A DNA stretch of 64,000 bases from Magnaporthiopsis rhizophila (taxonomy: Eukaryota; Ascomycota; Sordariomycetes; Magnaporthales; Magnaporthaceae). Where the stretch lies: assembly GCA_003049465.1 (NCBI GenBank), contig PYSS01000144.1, forward strand, positions 1 to 64,000, in the 5' to 3' direction. The notes under the pieces were generated by a model, which was not told where the DNA came from, made no database searches, and saw only the letters and a program-made list of their open reading frames with translations. A program made the position numbers and the translations under genes. Shown here piece after piece: positions 51,067-64,000 of the stretch; position 1 is the first letter of the stretch; each line of letters begins with the position of its first letter.

Positions 51067-53905
51067 TGTAAATAGTATCCAATAGTTGATGATGTTTTCT
51101 TCTTCCTTACGTCACGAGAGTCCACCCCAGTCGGAGAACTTCCTGCGTAATAATGATGGAGTGTTGAGCATTAGGCGGTGCGAGTTTTGGGGACACGTGA
51201 ATGAAGCCAAGAATGGGAAAGGCAACAGGAGACGCGGCTGTCCGTGAGTATGTATATGCGCTGGCAGCGTAGTTGGGGGAGAGAAGAGAGGGCTCGGGAG
51301 AGGCCGGATGTCGGTGGATCGAGGGGAAGGGTGCTGAAATAGAAGAGATAAAAGGTCCAAGGCGACCGAGGCGCGCACAGGATGGGATGTGAAAAGCAAG
51401 ACACCATCTGGAGTCAAGAGCAGGGGCGCGATTCGGCCGCGCATACAGTTCGGCTCCATACGGGGCTTGCTGCCCTCCTCGTTACTCAACGATGCATCCA
51501 CACCCGCACCGGCACTAACACGGGCGCCATGCCTCTGCTAAGGTTATCGTGCAGACGACATGGGTGGGGGAGGAGTAGCAGGAGCGGCATGGGGACCGGC
51601 GGGGGTCCAAGTCTAGCGCTGCTGGGAGCGACCCTGGTCCAGTGGCACATCTACGCCGTCATTGGCCACGGCGCCCAGCGCATAGCCCCAGTCAGGACCG
51701 CACGAGGGCGTGCAGCCAAACAGCGATGAGGGCCGAACAAAGTGAGTGCAGAGTGCAGCAGCAGAGGCGAGCAAGAGACGGAAACAAGGCCACCAAAAAG
51801 AGAGTCGTCTACCGTGCGACCGAGAGCATCGGGCGAACCAGAATTTGCAGCCGTCAACCCAGTCAGGGGTGGCAGCTGGACTGGGCTGCCATGCGAGCGC
51901 TGCAGGACCATTCTTTGTCCACGTAGGTGACAATATGTGCGCTCATTTGTCTGCTTTGCGGCCCAGAAGCTAGCGGGTCTAGGCCGGGGGTGCTGCAGGT
52001 CCAATAGGAGCAAGGGATATCAAAACTGCCAGTCGGCTCATTGAAGCCCAGGCGGGGGTGGTGACTGACGCAGGCCATCCGAGTCCCCTTTTTTCCTCCT
52101 GATTTTTTTTTTCTTCTTCTTCCTTTTCTCGCCCTTGGCAATCCTGTCAGATGGGATGACAAGACGAACGGTTTCTAGAACTTATAGCGCGCCAATTATA
52201 TGGTTTGTTTCATGGCCCGTCACACAGATTTTTTTATTCTTTCATCTCTGCTTCGGCGTCGTGGTTGCTCTCTCGCTGAGTGTGCCCTTTTCTTCACCTT
52301 ATTATTCTTTCCTTTTCTCTGCTTTTCTTTTAGCTTCAAAATCATCTTCGTGTCCTTTGAACACCGAGATCGCCTTGCTCAACGCCTTGCTCTAGGCTTC
52401 CATGAAACAAAACCGGTGGTGGGCGGTGATTTGATCGCATGAGATGGGATGAGCACCAGTAATGAGGTGTGAAAGAGATGAATGGGGCGCAGGTCAACGG
52501 CCCAAGACAGCCACGCAGGCCACACAAGCAGACAGACTCGTCAGGGCCGCCACCCCACCAGCACGGCGCTTGCTCCCGCGTGTCGCAAGTGGAGGGAGGA
52601 CTGGCGTCCCCTCGAGCCGTGGCATGAGCTGTCGTGTTGCCGTTAGCCGCCCGAAGAGATGCGGGGACTGGGGTCCGCCGTTGAGGGAAGCGGAGCACCA
52701 ACGAGAGCAGTTCAGACGGGGCTGGTGCATGAGCCGTGCGTCGTCGCTATGCATCCAGGCCCTGCAGCAGCATCCAAGACGCCCTGGCCATCCAGCGTCG
52801 CAGCCATTGGTCGCGCATGTGTGACTCCCAGCCTGATGGGCAGTCAGGAGGCAGGCCATGCGCCGTTGTCGAATTGACACGTTGGAGACGCCGGGGCGCC
52901 TCGCTGGCAGGCGATGGAAGGGTGCAAGGCCAGCGGAGAAAAAGCAAGCAGGGAACAGCAGCCGGCAAGTGGGTTCCTACAAGCTAGTGCCGTGCCCGGG
53001 CCGTCTGATAAAGAGTCAATCTGTCGGTCAAACAGAAACCCATGGCCTGTCTTTTTTTTTCTTCCCAGCGCGGTGAGTCAAAGGCTGGCCAGGGTGGATC
53101 GGTAGCCGACTTTTTTGTGCGATTCCTTTTCGTCGATTGTTCCCAGCCTTCTTCGGCACCGTTGGAATGCCGTCATGGTTCACGGCTTCGGTCGAGCATA
53201 GACGAAAATGTCCGTCGTGCTTCCAATGTCCCATTCTCCCATTCTCCCATCTGCCGTACGCCCCGTCCCATCACGTTGAGGTTGCCAGTAATGTAATGCG
53301 TGGTAGAGATGCATTGAGGCCGTGCGCCTGCATCAACGCAATAATGGGGACTTTTTTTTTCTTCTTTTTTTTCCGTGTGTGCTTTTTTTCGCTGGCTGCG
53401 TCATCAGGTCTGTTCGAGCTTTCCGGTTTCGGCAAGACGCCACGGACTCCAAATCCTTCGGTCGCCGGCCAGGAGAACGTGCTGATTGTAGCCGGCATTG
53501 GCTGTATTTCTATCTCATTTTGCTGCCCGGTCCGTTCGATGGGATTGATTGATGGGTGTGGACCGACGCCGCCGTTGAGGTCGCCCCGATTGAGCCCGGC
53601 CCAAGATTCACAATGGAATTCAGGCCCAGACCTCCGAAGCCCGCACCCAAAGGTGGGGCCAAGCTCCAGTCCTCAATGGAGGGCCAACGGCACAACCTTC
53701 CAGCAGCAATCTGGACCTCCTATTGCAAAACCGCATCTGGAACACGCAGATTCATGCGACCATCGACTCTGACTGGCCACCCGCCCAGTGCCGGCCCGAC
53801 CACAGCTCCCCTCCGAGCTCGAGGGCCGCGAGCCTCGTCCGCCTCAATCGAGCTGCCAGATCCGAATAGACAAGCATCGACCGAGATGCCTCCAGACAGC
53901 CCACA
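51067..53905. other. Divergent intergenic region
   Basis: About 2.8 kb between the lipase-like gene (-) and the FHIP gene (+). No supported gene. An open frame at 53613-53918 (+) overlaps the FHIP start in another frame and is probably leader sequence. T-rich tracts occur at 52086-52125 and 53352-53390. Confidence 0.4.
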
Positions 53906-56900
53906 ATGGATTTCGTGAGTCCTGCCGCCGCCGTCTCCCAGCCCTGGCTCCAGCTCTCCAATAGCCTCAACTCCATACTGACGTCTGCCCTGCCCCTGAC
54001 TGCCAGTGGTCACGACTGCTAGCCCACACCCCTCTGTCCTTGGACAGCTCCCGCCGAGACCATGCCAAAGACCCGTTCCGCCGCCTCCAGCGGTTCGAGA
54101 AGAAATATGGCCAGATGCTGGTACGCACGAGACCCCGCGGCTGACTCCTCCTCGCCAGCCTGCTCCCTCGGCGGCGGTGCTAACAAGAGTGGCGGTGATG
54201 GTGACGTTAGCAAATATGGAGGAGCACCTCCAATCTCCCCCGCGACGAAGACGCCATCGAGGCTATCGAGGAGCGCCTGGTGGAGCTGACGGCGATCCTA
54301 GCCGACGAATCGCGCCGCCCGCTGCCGCACCCCTGCATCGCCTTCGCCGCCTCCAAGCAGATCTATGTGCCGGTTGCCAAGATAGCCACCACCTCATACA
54401 ACCAGTGGATAGTCCGCGAAGCTATCCAGTTCTTCGCCACCCTTATCGAGAGTGAAGAGGAGGCCTTCGTCGAGAGCGAAGCCTTTGCCAACAGCCTGAC
54501 CACCCTCCTCGTCCGCATCACTGGCGCGAACAGCCTCCAGCTCGGCTCCGACACCGAGATAAGGATCGTCGAGCTGGCCTTCAATATTACCACCAAGATC
54601 CGCCTTGACCCGGTCGGTGTCCTTGCAGCCTGGTTCAAATCATCACCACCCCCACCCCCGCCTCCACAGCAGCAACCCGCCTCGTCCGAAACCAGCCCAG
54701 AGAAGCAGCAGCAGCAGGACAGCCACGACAAGTTCGCGGGCAGGACCCAGAAAGAAGACTTCCCTCTTTTCTACCTCCTGGTAGACTACATTCACCACGA
54801 GGGCAAGGTCGGCGACTTTGCTCGCACCGGCCTGCTGTACGTTGTCGAGGCCGCCTCGAGCTCTGTCGACCTGGAGCGATGGATCGTCGAGAGCGACCTT
54901 TCAACTCTCATGGCCACGGGCCTGGGTGCGCTCTACAGCCAGCTGAGCCGGAAGCTTGTCATCGACCACCCCGCCGACCAACTGCCTCCCATCCTAGCCC
55001 TCTCCGACTACCAGCATCCCAAGTCGACGTACGAAATTGTCAGCTCCTGCTCCCCCGAGTTCCAGGCGCACCTAGACACCTTCCTGTCTCATCTTCTCTT
55101 CTGGCAGGACGTCCTCAACCACTGCAAGTCGGTCGAGGTCAAGTCCACGCTCCTTGAACATTTCCGCATAATATTTCTTAAACAGCTATTGTGAGTGATG
55201 ATGCAGATGCCACGCAGCCGGTCGCATGGTATCCATGGGACGGCACCTCGGGTTCGTTCCAGAACAGTCCTGCCCTAACGCCCGGCCAACCAGATACCCC
55301 TCGCTTCTCGAGTCTTCCGACATGGATGGTGGCTCCTCCGTCGCCGTTCTGACATATCTCCGCCGCATTCTGGAGTCCCTCGACCACCCAGACATGATTA
55401 GCCTCATTCTCTCATATCTTCTGGCTCTTCCCGAAGCTGCCGCGTTGGAGACATCCTCCGCGGACGGCCCTCGCGGTACCGTCAGCGCGGCTCGCAAGCG
55501 CAAGTCAATGGACCTCCTAAGCATGATTGCTGCTCAGTCGGAGACTGCCGCGGACCCACTCCTCTACAACCTCGTCGATCTCATCCTCTCTTGCTTGCGC
55601 TCCCACAGTCACCAGACTATCCACGTCACTCTCCAGCTCGTCTCGGCAATTTTGAGGAGGCACCATCGCTATGCCACCGCGACTTTGCTAAAAACGGAGG
55701 GCGTTCACAGCGCAACGCGCCGCCGGACAATCGGCGCGCACAGTCAGGAGGTGGACTTCTTCATGTCTCTGGCCGGCGCCATCGGTGGCCAGGACGACTT
55801 CGATGCCCTGTACGAGGATGCGCTTCGCGACGCCACCACCCGCCTCGAGTCGCATCCGTGCTCCCTCAAGCTTGTTGCGCCGCGCAGGTCGACTAATAAT
55901 CACGATTTGCCCGCCGTCCCGACCGACACCTTGCCGGGCGCCCCGCGAGATGTGCACCGACACACTGTCCGGCCCGACGACCCCCTGCTGAACGCGGTGC
56001 TCGACCTTCTCGAGACTTTCTTCGTTAACCCCATAGAAACGAACCTGTCTGTGACGGACACTCTCTTCGATCTAGCCGTGTGCGGTTTCGTGAGCATTGA
56101 AGGCTGGATGCTACGACAGCCAGAAAAATACACGTTTGGAGACGACGACGACGATGATGATGACGACTATGACGACAGCCAGCAGCCCTTGAGCCCTGCC
56201 GCTCTCGACCCAGATTCGCCCGAGTTTGCCGAGCTACACCGGGCGCGCGAAATGAAGAAATGCAGACGAAGGCCCCGATGGTCTCCCATTGGGCTGACCC
56301 GACTCCTGGCGCTCCTTCAGACGCTCCTGGACCAAGTTGAGGCCTACCGCGAGTCCGTCCCGCGTTTCGACGACCTTCTTCAGCAGCGACGAGAGGCCTT
56401 CCAGACCGCAGACACCTCAGGCGCCTCGGTCGTGCCGCAGCCAGGTGCCCGCAGCAGCAGCGGTGGCAGGGCTGGGACCGGGGCCGCAATTACAACTCCG
56501 ACAATCGGCACCAGCGAGTGGCGCCACCGCTCAAGTATCGCCGACTCCAGGAGCTCTTCGCCTGGTGGGATACCGGCGGCTCTCGAGGGGTTCGCGCAGC
56601 GTATCCTCTCGGAGCTCGGGACGCCCAGTCGCACCGTCAGCCCGCGCGGGAGGAAGGATTCGGCCGGCGATAGACTCCGTCCCGGTGGTGGCAGGTCATC
56701 AACCTCGACGCCTTCGCTAGGTCAGGGCGAGTTTGCTGGTGGCCAGTACAACGCCACGGCGATGCCGACGGCAGCATCGATCCTGCCTCCTCCCAACTAC
56801 GACTACCCTGCCCCAAGCACACCATCCAAAGGACCTGCCGCATCCCCTGCGCGCTCGGGCGGTGAGAGAGGCAGGGATCCAGCCGTAGCCAGCCAGGTCG

Positions 56901-57328
56901 AGGCGTTCAAGGCGATCGATCAACAGATCCTGGCCAGGCGCGTCGGCCTCCCGGTTGTGGCCCGGACCGTGCAGCCCATCCCGCTCGACCTGTGCGGGAA
57001 AAACCTGGCCACGGGTGCCAAGGAACCAGGGGCTGGTGATCCCAACGGGACGCAAAGGAATGATGCTACGGCCGAGACGACGCAGGGCTCGCAAAAGCAA
57101 ATTTCGCTCGAGATGGAGCTGGCAGCAGAGGAGAATGGTGGCGGCGACGAGGACGAGCTGCTTGACGCAGGGGCCAAGGGTACTCCTGCCAAAGAGCCTG
57201 AGGAGCCCAAGACGGTGTCAGTGTCTCACCTCCTCACGAACGTGCTTATACTTCAGGCGTTCCTGTTTGAGCTGGCGAGCCTTGCCCAGGCCAGGGCGGC
57301 TCTCTTTGACGAGGTTCGATTTGCGTGA
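53906..57328 (+). CDS. FHIP (FTS/Hook-interacting protein, RAI16 family) homolog
   Basis: The model is join(53906..53914, 54007..54120, 54211..55190, 55294..57328), 1045 aa. FHIP joins Hook and FTS in the complex that links early endosomes to dynein. FhipA has this role in Aspergillus nidulans. The first exon has only three codons (MDF), then WSRLLAHTPLSLDSSRRDHA, FEKKYGQML and QIWRSTSNLPRDEDAIEAIE. The RAI16/FHIP core is all-helical, with EAIQFFATLIESEEEAF, YPSLLESSDMDGG, and VDFFMSLAGAIGGQDDFDAL. The C-terminus ends with NVLILQAFLFELASLAQARA then ALFDEVRF, as expected for the family. A Pro/Gln insert near residue 170 and a long disordered stretch (about 720-930) are present. All junctions keep frame. 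Confidence 0.92.
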
Positions 57329-57806
57329 ATATTACGACCTGATGCATGGTATTTCCGGCTTTCTTATCTTTGAAATAGAGCCGCTGGATACTAGGACAGG
57401 CCTCTTGTTTTTGTTTTCCGTATAACATCTGGCCTTGGACACTTTTGTTTGAAAGCAATTGGTTGGTCTCGAACAGTAGTCGGTGCATTCACGTTTGGAT
57501 TGACGTTTGATGGTAGCGATGAACTAGGTCAGCCACTTTGTTTATATCTTATGCCTGATGAAGAGAATTACTGAATTAGAAGGAGAAGGTATAGACAATT
57601 CATTACACTTTGGCAGTCGACGACGGTGAGAGTAAAAGGGATATTGGTAGGCAATTGAGAACAACGGCCGGAGCAAAGCAGCCACGGCGAGCGGTGTCTT
57701 AGCGACACCCTGCTCGCCAAAGTCCCCATCCCGTAAGTCCGGTTCAGTTGAAAGGGATCTGGCTTGTTCTTGTGTGCCAGGAAGGCCCTGTAAAAGGAGA
57801 AGAATG

Positions 57807-57848
<42 letters not shown>

Positions 57849-58900
57849 GGTTTGCCATGTCGAGCACATCCCGCGACCAACACCCATATCTCACCACGAG
57901 GCGTCCCAGATACCAGCAGCACAAGCAAAACGCAACATAGTGTCTAATCTCACGTGATGACCGACACCACCATTTGGCCATGAGGTTTTTTCTTTACCGC
58001 GTCGAGTGTCCGGCGATTCGGACGCCCCGTATGTACCGGTGTTTGACGGGTCCACGGCACAGCGGGGGAGCAGTGTGTGTTGTGTGTGTGTGGGTGGATA
58101 GATGGACGGGCGTCGACCAACTTTTCTTTTCTTATTTTTCTCTCTCTCCCCCGCAAAATGGATGGAGCTTTGGATGAGACCTTTTTTGACGTCCATTGGG
58201 GGTGGAGTCTGTCCCGCACGGCTGCCCAACGGGGCCAGACTCCATCGTTATGTTGTGTCCCCTTGTTGGTCGGTTGGTGCCGGGACGATTCTGCGGGGTT
58301 TTGGGTTTTGACGGGTAGTTTTCGAGCGTCCTGGCGAGCGATCTTGACAGCTTTGCGCTCGAGCGGTAGCGTGGCCTGCCACCATGTTGTGGAAAGCATT
58401 AAACAACAGATAGAAGCGAGAAAAAGACAAATTGATAATAATGTCACAGAAAAGTGCCTTGGAAACGAATCAGGGACTTGCAGGATGGAATTTTATTGTG
58501 AAGCTAGCGGAATAGATCAGCCTGTTGATATAGCAAGCAAAATGTGTTTCGTCGCCGGTCCAAGTTCCCCTACCTTTGCATTACCCGCCCTCTCCTGCGT
58601 ACTCCTTCCTGCCAAACTCGAACACCAAATATCCGCGCGTGATTTGAGTAGTAAATATCCAAGAGTTGACAAAAGAAATATACCTAGAACGGTTGTTAAG
58701 AGAATGTGAGGACAAAAGAAAACTAAAGGTATCTCGAAGCAATAAAAGTAAGTCGTGTGGGGTATAAAGTCCCTCGCAGAGGGAAGCAATCTCTTGAGAG
58801 ACAGCTCAGTCGTGGTGGTTTTCCAGATTTCCAAAACCGGAGGAAGGTAGCAATGCGCAGCCGCCCATGATCCCGGGCGGTGATACGCCGACATGTGTCG
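57329..58900. other. Intergenic region with 40-nt poly(A) tract
   Basis: This holds the 3' flanks of the convergent FHIP and Zn2Cys6 genes. A run of 40 A (57807-57846) is the longest homopolymer of the window, and a GT-microsatellite lies near 58073-58093. No supported gene. Confidence 0.45.
57807..57846 (+). repeat. 40-nt poly(A) tract
   Basis: An uninterrupted run of 40 A lies about 480 nt after the FHIP stop. I see no target-site duplication around it, so it is not clearly a retroposon tail. Confidence 0.9.
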
Positions 58901-61342
58901 CTACTTTGCTGGCAGAGTGTTAAAGTCAATCTCTGCGCTCATGCCACCACCACCGCCGCCGCTCATGGGTGACATGGGTGACATGGATGTCATGACACTC
59001 ATATCCGAGTTCGTGCGTTGTAGAGCTTGGAAGTCCGCGACAGTCCGTAGATGTGAGGCTTGGTTGATGGAAAAGCTGTTGGCTCGTGTTGCTTGTTGTC
59101 GCATCATCATGCCTTGGGCACCAGGCATCATCACCTGGCCCATATGACCAAGAGAGGTATTCATGACCTGTCCGCTGGCAAAGCCGTGATCTATGCTGCC
59201 ATGCAGTCCTGGTTGTTGTCTGGGCGCTTGCGATATAACGCCTGGACTGGGTACTTGATTCATCCCGGGATGCATACTATTCTGGAAAGGGACGTTCATG
59301 TTGTTGTTGTTGGTCCCCTGTAACGCCGCTATACTGTGCTGGTGCTGGGATAGATGAGGGCGGTGCTGTTGAGGATACTGTTGGTGCTGTTGCTGTTGTT
59401 GTGGCGGCTGGTGTTGCAATGGCGACTGGTTTTGATGAGGCTGCGGGAGTTGCTGCTGCCCAGGGATGCCTCCGGGGGTGTTGAGCTGTGAGCCTGGCCC
59501 AGGACCGATAGGGCTCATGACCATGTCTGTCATGGAATTGAAGTCCTGCGAAGGCAACCCGTGCGAAAAATCGATGCCGGGCGCCAGCACAACTGGGGAG
59601 CTGACAAAGGGTGCGCCCATGTCCACGGCACCCCCGTCCGACGGCGACGACGGAGGCTCGGATTTGATTTCCTCGATACGAGGGATCGTAAACTTGGACT
59701 CATACTCATCCATTGGTGTGAGGGCTGGCACGTTGCCGAGACCAGCATTGCCAAACCCATCGAAGATATCGATGTTGCAGGCCATGTCGGGGGCTTTCTG
59801 CAGCATCGGGCTGACGACGCGCGGGAGCACGTCGTTCATCTTGCACAGCAGCAGGGGCAAGAAACGCGACTCGCCGTTCCGAATGAGACCAAGCAGATTA
59901 AGAATCTGCTGTAAGCTGTCGCGGGGGTTGAAGGCGGCGAAAGGGTCGCTGTTTGGTTGGAGAGGAAGGACTTCGGTAAGTGAGGAAGCCACCTCGTAAA
60001 GCTTCTCAACCTGTCGCGTCAAACAGGGCGTGTGTTAGCACCAAGTATATACTGGAACGCTGGGCCAGAGCAGATAGAACACAAATAGCCGTGAGAGAAG
60101 ATGACTTACAAATCCGCCGCTGATGAGCTCCATATTTCGGGTCGAGAAGGCGGACGTCATGGCAAGCAGCTCCCGAGATATGTCAACGGGAAATTGCATT
60201 GAAGACATGCCCTGCTCATTGGTATTCACGCGCGACATGCCGAGCTGCCATATGATGTGCTTGAGCCATGTCTGGTTCGTGTGCACATCGCCGAGCCGCG
60301 AATCCGTCGCGTTGAGATACGCAGGCAGGACTTCGGTCAGCTGCTTCTGGAGCCCGCCGACGTACGAAGCAGAGCAGGACTTGTTGGTGTTGTTCCACAG
60401 GTTCACGAACTGGTCGTCGAAGGGCCGGAACATCTTGGCAAGCAGGACAAAGCCGCCGAGCTGGTGCGCGCACTGGTCGCTAGGGTCGTCTCCGGTTGTT
60501 GGGAGATTGATGGTGGCCTGGAGAGTCAAGGGCCGGTCGCGCTGCAGAGCGTAGGCCCTCTCGGTGATAAAAAGCAGCCAATACAGCCGCCTTCGCCTTG
60601 ATGAGCTGGCGTTGTCGTAGCCTACATACGAGTCCTCCTTGGTCATGCCCGTCATGTGGGCAACTGTTGTTGCTTCGCGCAGGTGGAACCAGGCTTTATC
60701 GTGCAGCTCGAGGGCGTAGTAGCACGCAAAGAGAAAGTAGCTGGTGCAGAGGCTGTTCGGGGTGGGTGACTCGATGTGGTCATAGGCCTTGCGGACGCGA
60801 ATCGTCTCCTCCATGAGCAGCGTTCCCGTCACCACGTTGGCACCGGGCATGGTGTCAAGCCCGTATGGGTCACCACCAGGTGTCGACATCCCTGGCTGCA
60901 GCATCATGAAGGCGCAGAGAGAAGTGACGAGGCAATAGGTGTCGACGTTGGTCTCCATGGCCAGAGAGTCGCGCTCAAGCTGTTGTCGGTTCAAGATGGG
61001 GATGATGGAGTACATGTGGTTGAAGTAGAAGTCGACGCACTCCTTGATGACCTCCTTGGTCAAGAGGCCAGGGGTCGGCGTCAGGGTCGGGCTCCCAGGC
61101 GGCGAGGCTGCGCCGTGGATGCGGTTGTGGACTTTGGTGGCAAGGCTGGTCTGACGCTGAGTCTCGCGCAGCTCGCTGATGACCTTGGCCCTGGAGCCCT
61201 TTGGCCCCTTCTTTTGCGGAATCGCATTGTACGTGCACCCCAGCTGGGCCGACGAGCAATTGCGGCACGGGTTGACGCCGTCGCACCTGACCTTGCGACG
61301 GTGGCAGGCGTCGCACGCCCGTTTGACCGCGGAGTTCGTCAT
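58901..61342 (-). CDS. Zn2Cys6 fungal-specific transcription factor
   Basis: The model is complement(join(58901..60010, 60110..61342)), 780 aa. The N-terminal zinc cluster has Cys10, 13, 20, 26, 29 and 36 (CX2CX6CX5CX2CX6C) in CDACHRRKVRCDGVNPC then RNC, followed by the basic linker IPQKKGPKGSRAK and a likely dimerisation helix (VISELRETQRQ). The fungal_trans middle-homology region covers about residues 100-410 (FYFNHMYSIIPILNRQQLER, FLFACYYALELHDKAWFHL, RRRRLYWLLFITERAYAL). The C-terminal third has an acidic/Pro/Ser segment, a Gln/His-rich stretch and a Met/Gly-rich tail that may be an activation domain. The close linker block recalls a conserved Pezizomycotina regulator involved in carbon use, but I cannot name it. 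The intron joins GGF to VEKLYEV in frame. Confidence 0.93.
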
Positions 61343-64000
61343 GGCGGGCGGGCGAGCGGCGATGGCGGACGTTGAGGCGCGCGTGCGAATGAGGTTCGGG
61401 GATATATAAGTCGCGTCGTTGAGCGCACAGGTCCGTCAGGTCTCAACCTGTTTGTTGACTTTTTCGTTTTTGCCCTCCTTCTCTCCCCACTCTGACAATA
61501 AGGTCACAGCGGCTCTCGAGAGGTAGGCCGAGTCAAGTCGCCGGGATGGAACCGAGTATGTGGTTCGGCCCAGCAGGGAGCCCATATGATCTGAGCGTCA
61601 CTGATGGGCAGTAGGGCGACAATTCGTAGCGCAGGGGCGCTGGTGTGGGTTGCGTCGTCGGGCGCTCTGGTTCCGGGGAAGAGTGAAGCAATTCGCGGGG
61701 ACTCCAGGTTTTAAAATCGGCCCTTTTTTGGGGTGGAATCGGGAGAAGAATCGAGGGAGCGAGCGGAGAAGGGAGAAGATGGAGCAGAGCAGGGCGGGTC
61801 GGCGAGGCAAGCAGTGGGTCGCTGGGATGCTGGGTCGCGCCAGAGAAGACGAAGATGGCCAGGGGTTGCCTTCCAATAATGGCGGGTCAGTCAGGCAGCA
61901 CGCCTTTCCGCTTCTGCGAACCCGCGTCCGGGATTGATCCGAGGTCCAAGGCTGGGGATCTCGCCGTCGATTGGACGGGCGGCGGCAGTTGCCCAAGGAG
62001 AAAGGGCCAAAGACAAAAGAGAGCGTCGATTAATTGGCTTTCAGGGCAGTGTGGTCCAGCAAGCAGCCGCAATTTTTGCATTCAAACCAGCAAATAATAC
62101 AAACAAGCTGACGGAAAGGGGCGAGCGTGTGTGAGCAGTGCGAAGTGCAGGGGAGAGAGAGTGTGTGTGTGTGTGAGAAAGTGAGAAGGAAAAAAAAAAC
62201 ACACGAAATGCTGGGAACAGACGGGCAGCTGGACAAAAAAGCACAACGCAATCTATCTGGCCTGGGTGGCTTGCCTGGATAAATGCTGGGCGCTCTCTGG
62301 GATTGGATGGATTGGAGGGCGGCAGCCAGGGTCTGGTGCGCACTGCCGGGGCGACTTTCAGCTGACGGCTGGGCACACCCGAGAAGCAAGTCCCGCCAAA
62401 AATTGGACGGTTCAACGACCCGATATGAAGCGTGGCCGCTTGGACTGGTGCTATTCTTTTCATGCAGTTTTGCTTGGCTGGGCTTGTGCTGTGCGGTCCG
62501 ATGCTGCGCCTGGCTTACAGTACCTTACTGACTGCAACCTGGGCGGTAACACAGAAGCTGCTCATTGCACCTCGCGGTTTCTAGCGCCAGGCTTGAGGTG
62601 GGCGCATTTTGGGGCGTCTCCTTTTTTTGTAACGTCGCAGAAGGCTTCTCCAAAGTCGCAGCCGCCACACTTTTGCAGGCGCAGTACATACATGGCATTA
62701 TCCATTCCGGGCTAGCGTCTCAGTGCGGACGATGGCGAAGCAGCAAACGACTGACGGGCTTTGCTTGGTCGCACCAGACAGGAGTCACCCACGTTTCCAG
62801 CACTCCCACTTGATAGTGGCGCGCCATCAGACACCCACTAACATAGGGGCATCTTCTTCCTCCTTTGCTTCCTTTGCTTTTTTTGTTCTCTAGCTTAGCG
62901 CGTTTGACAACGCGCTATTCAGTGTCCCCTTGGACCAATCGCAGTAAATGGGGGTAACCAAAAGCGACACCGACGGCCGTCGGGCCACTGGGGAAAAATG
63001 TGCATTTTGGATATTGACCTAGTGGCTTGGCACCCCTCACATTCGGAATTCCTCGGCGGTCTATTATGCACTCAAAAAGCTGATGCCAGTCCTGAGTGGG
63101 TTCGGTTTGCAGCCTGCCCGAGTGCCTTTAAGATCCGGATCGACATTATAACCTCCCCAAACGAGCAACGGGCGCGCTCTCATGTCTTGGGTCTGGGCAA
63201 CACACACGGCCGCTACAACCCATGCCAAATGATACCTCTAACCGTAAATGAAGTGTCAAATCCTCTCAACGAACTCACTCACAGGTGCCTTTGCAAACAG
63301 GCGGATAAGCCAGTCTGTTGATGGGAGATCAATCCCATCCAGGTTAGAATCTCCCACGGACCCCAACTCTCCCCTCACCGGCTCGCTGTCATTTATGCAG
63401 CATCGCATCAATCCATGCGACCAAACCACTCCTGGCACACCATCTACGGACCCTCGCTCAATAAAAATCCATAGCGCCTGATTTTTCGCTGCGCCTCGAA
63501 ATCACCGATTGTTTCGTTTCACTGCGAGACACGATTCCTGGCCCTGCACGGGCGGGCTCGGCAAGCCAAGGAGGGCTGAGAACAAAATTGTCGGAACCAA
63601 AGAAACAAAAACCATGGCACCAGATCAAAGACTTCGGTTGGGATTCCTCAACCCAAGCAACTGGTACAGCCCACTGTTCACTGTTGCATGGCGGGTGGTG
63701 TTTCTTTTCTGGCACGGCGGGGACAACGTTCCATCCGAATCGGACTCGCTGTCACACTAGGAAACGCTGCATGGGCGTTGGCCCAAGACGGTTGGAGCAG
63801 CACATAGCCAGCCCGCCCGCTCCTTTGATGGGGCCAACTGGGGCGCCCAATGACGAGTGCCGTTGGTCAGGTGCCCCGGAGTGCCCGGTCCTACGCAGCT
63901 AGTAAAATACGGAGAAGATCCTCTGCCCGCCCAAAACCGCGCACCGCTCTAAGCTTACTTGGGACTGGCGCCAAGCTGTGCACCCTGTCCTGCACTCCTT
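61343..64000. other. Upstream region of the transcription factor gene; no supported gene
   Basis: The first several hundred bases should be the promoter and leader of the Zn2Cys6 gene. A GT-microsatellite occurs near 62160-62173. Open frames such as 62266-62715 (+) have no family signature. I see no coding sequence that I can support up to the window end. Confidence 0.45.

Noticed and set aside
57807..57846. Retroposon poly(A) tail
   Set aside because: I see no target-site duplication or element body next to the tract.
62266..62715. 149-codon plus-strand frame near the window end
   Set aside because: No motif, no clear promoter and random-looking composition.

Overview
The window is nuclear DNA of a filamentous ascomycete (Pezizomycotina, most likely a Sordariomycete). 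The evidence is short GT-AG introns (mostly 53-120 nt) with CTRAC-like branch sites, GC-rich coding sequence and wide intergenic spacing. The gene content fits as well: Rho2 GTPase, fungal acetolactate synthase with a split N-terminus, a Zn2Cys6 regulator, DUF3659 proteins, a CVNH lectin, a DUF1996 protein, and a fungal ankyrin family that starts with an 'MSQSMGWADNIIL' membrane block. Nothing looks bacterial or viral. I rebuilt the gene models by hand from splice sites, reading frame and remembered family sequences.

Layout. 0.6-9 kb is conserved housekeeping: a Rho2-type GTPase (+), a probable mitochondrial ribosomal protein mL40 (-), a short unknown protein (+) and acetolactate synthase ILV2 (-). 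9.4-12 kb holds a decayed membrane/ankyrin gene (-), followed by about 2.3 kb with no readable gene. 14-31 kb is a loose group of related low-complexity proteins. Two small proteins (14.3 and 18.6 kb) share one C-terminal amphipathic motif. An unrelated-looking acidic-tailed fungal protein lies between them (16.5 kb). Two DUF3659 proteins (25.0 and 28.1 kb) follow, the second with five repeats and a DUF6987-like C-terminus. A 46-copy perfect 15-bp minisatellite sits at 22.6-23.3 kb.

31-48 kb is mixed: tRNA-Val(CAC), a probable Alb1-like ribosome biogenesis protein, a secreted cyanovirin-N homolog, an intact cytochrome P450 (-), and a second P450 (+) carrying a one-base frameshift. Two small secreted proteins (-) and a secreted DUF1996 protein (+) complete it. 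This part looks accessory: secreted proteins, oxidative enzymes, decay and sparse genes.

48.8-61.4 kb returns to conserved genes: a class-3 lipase-like serine hydrolase (-), the FHIP (FTS/Hook-interacting) subunit of the early-endosome dynein adaptor (+), and a Zn2Cys6 transcription factor with a Gln-rich C-terminus (-). The last 2.6 kb has no gene I can support.

The strongest unusual signals are the local DUF3659/shared-C-terminus family, with a splice donor overlapping the stop codon at the same place in two paralogs; the 6-nt exon in Rho2; and the perfectly homogeneous minisatellite. I found no clear undescribed defence or mobile system.
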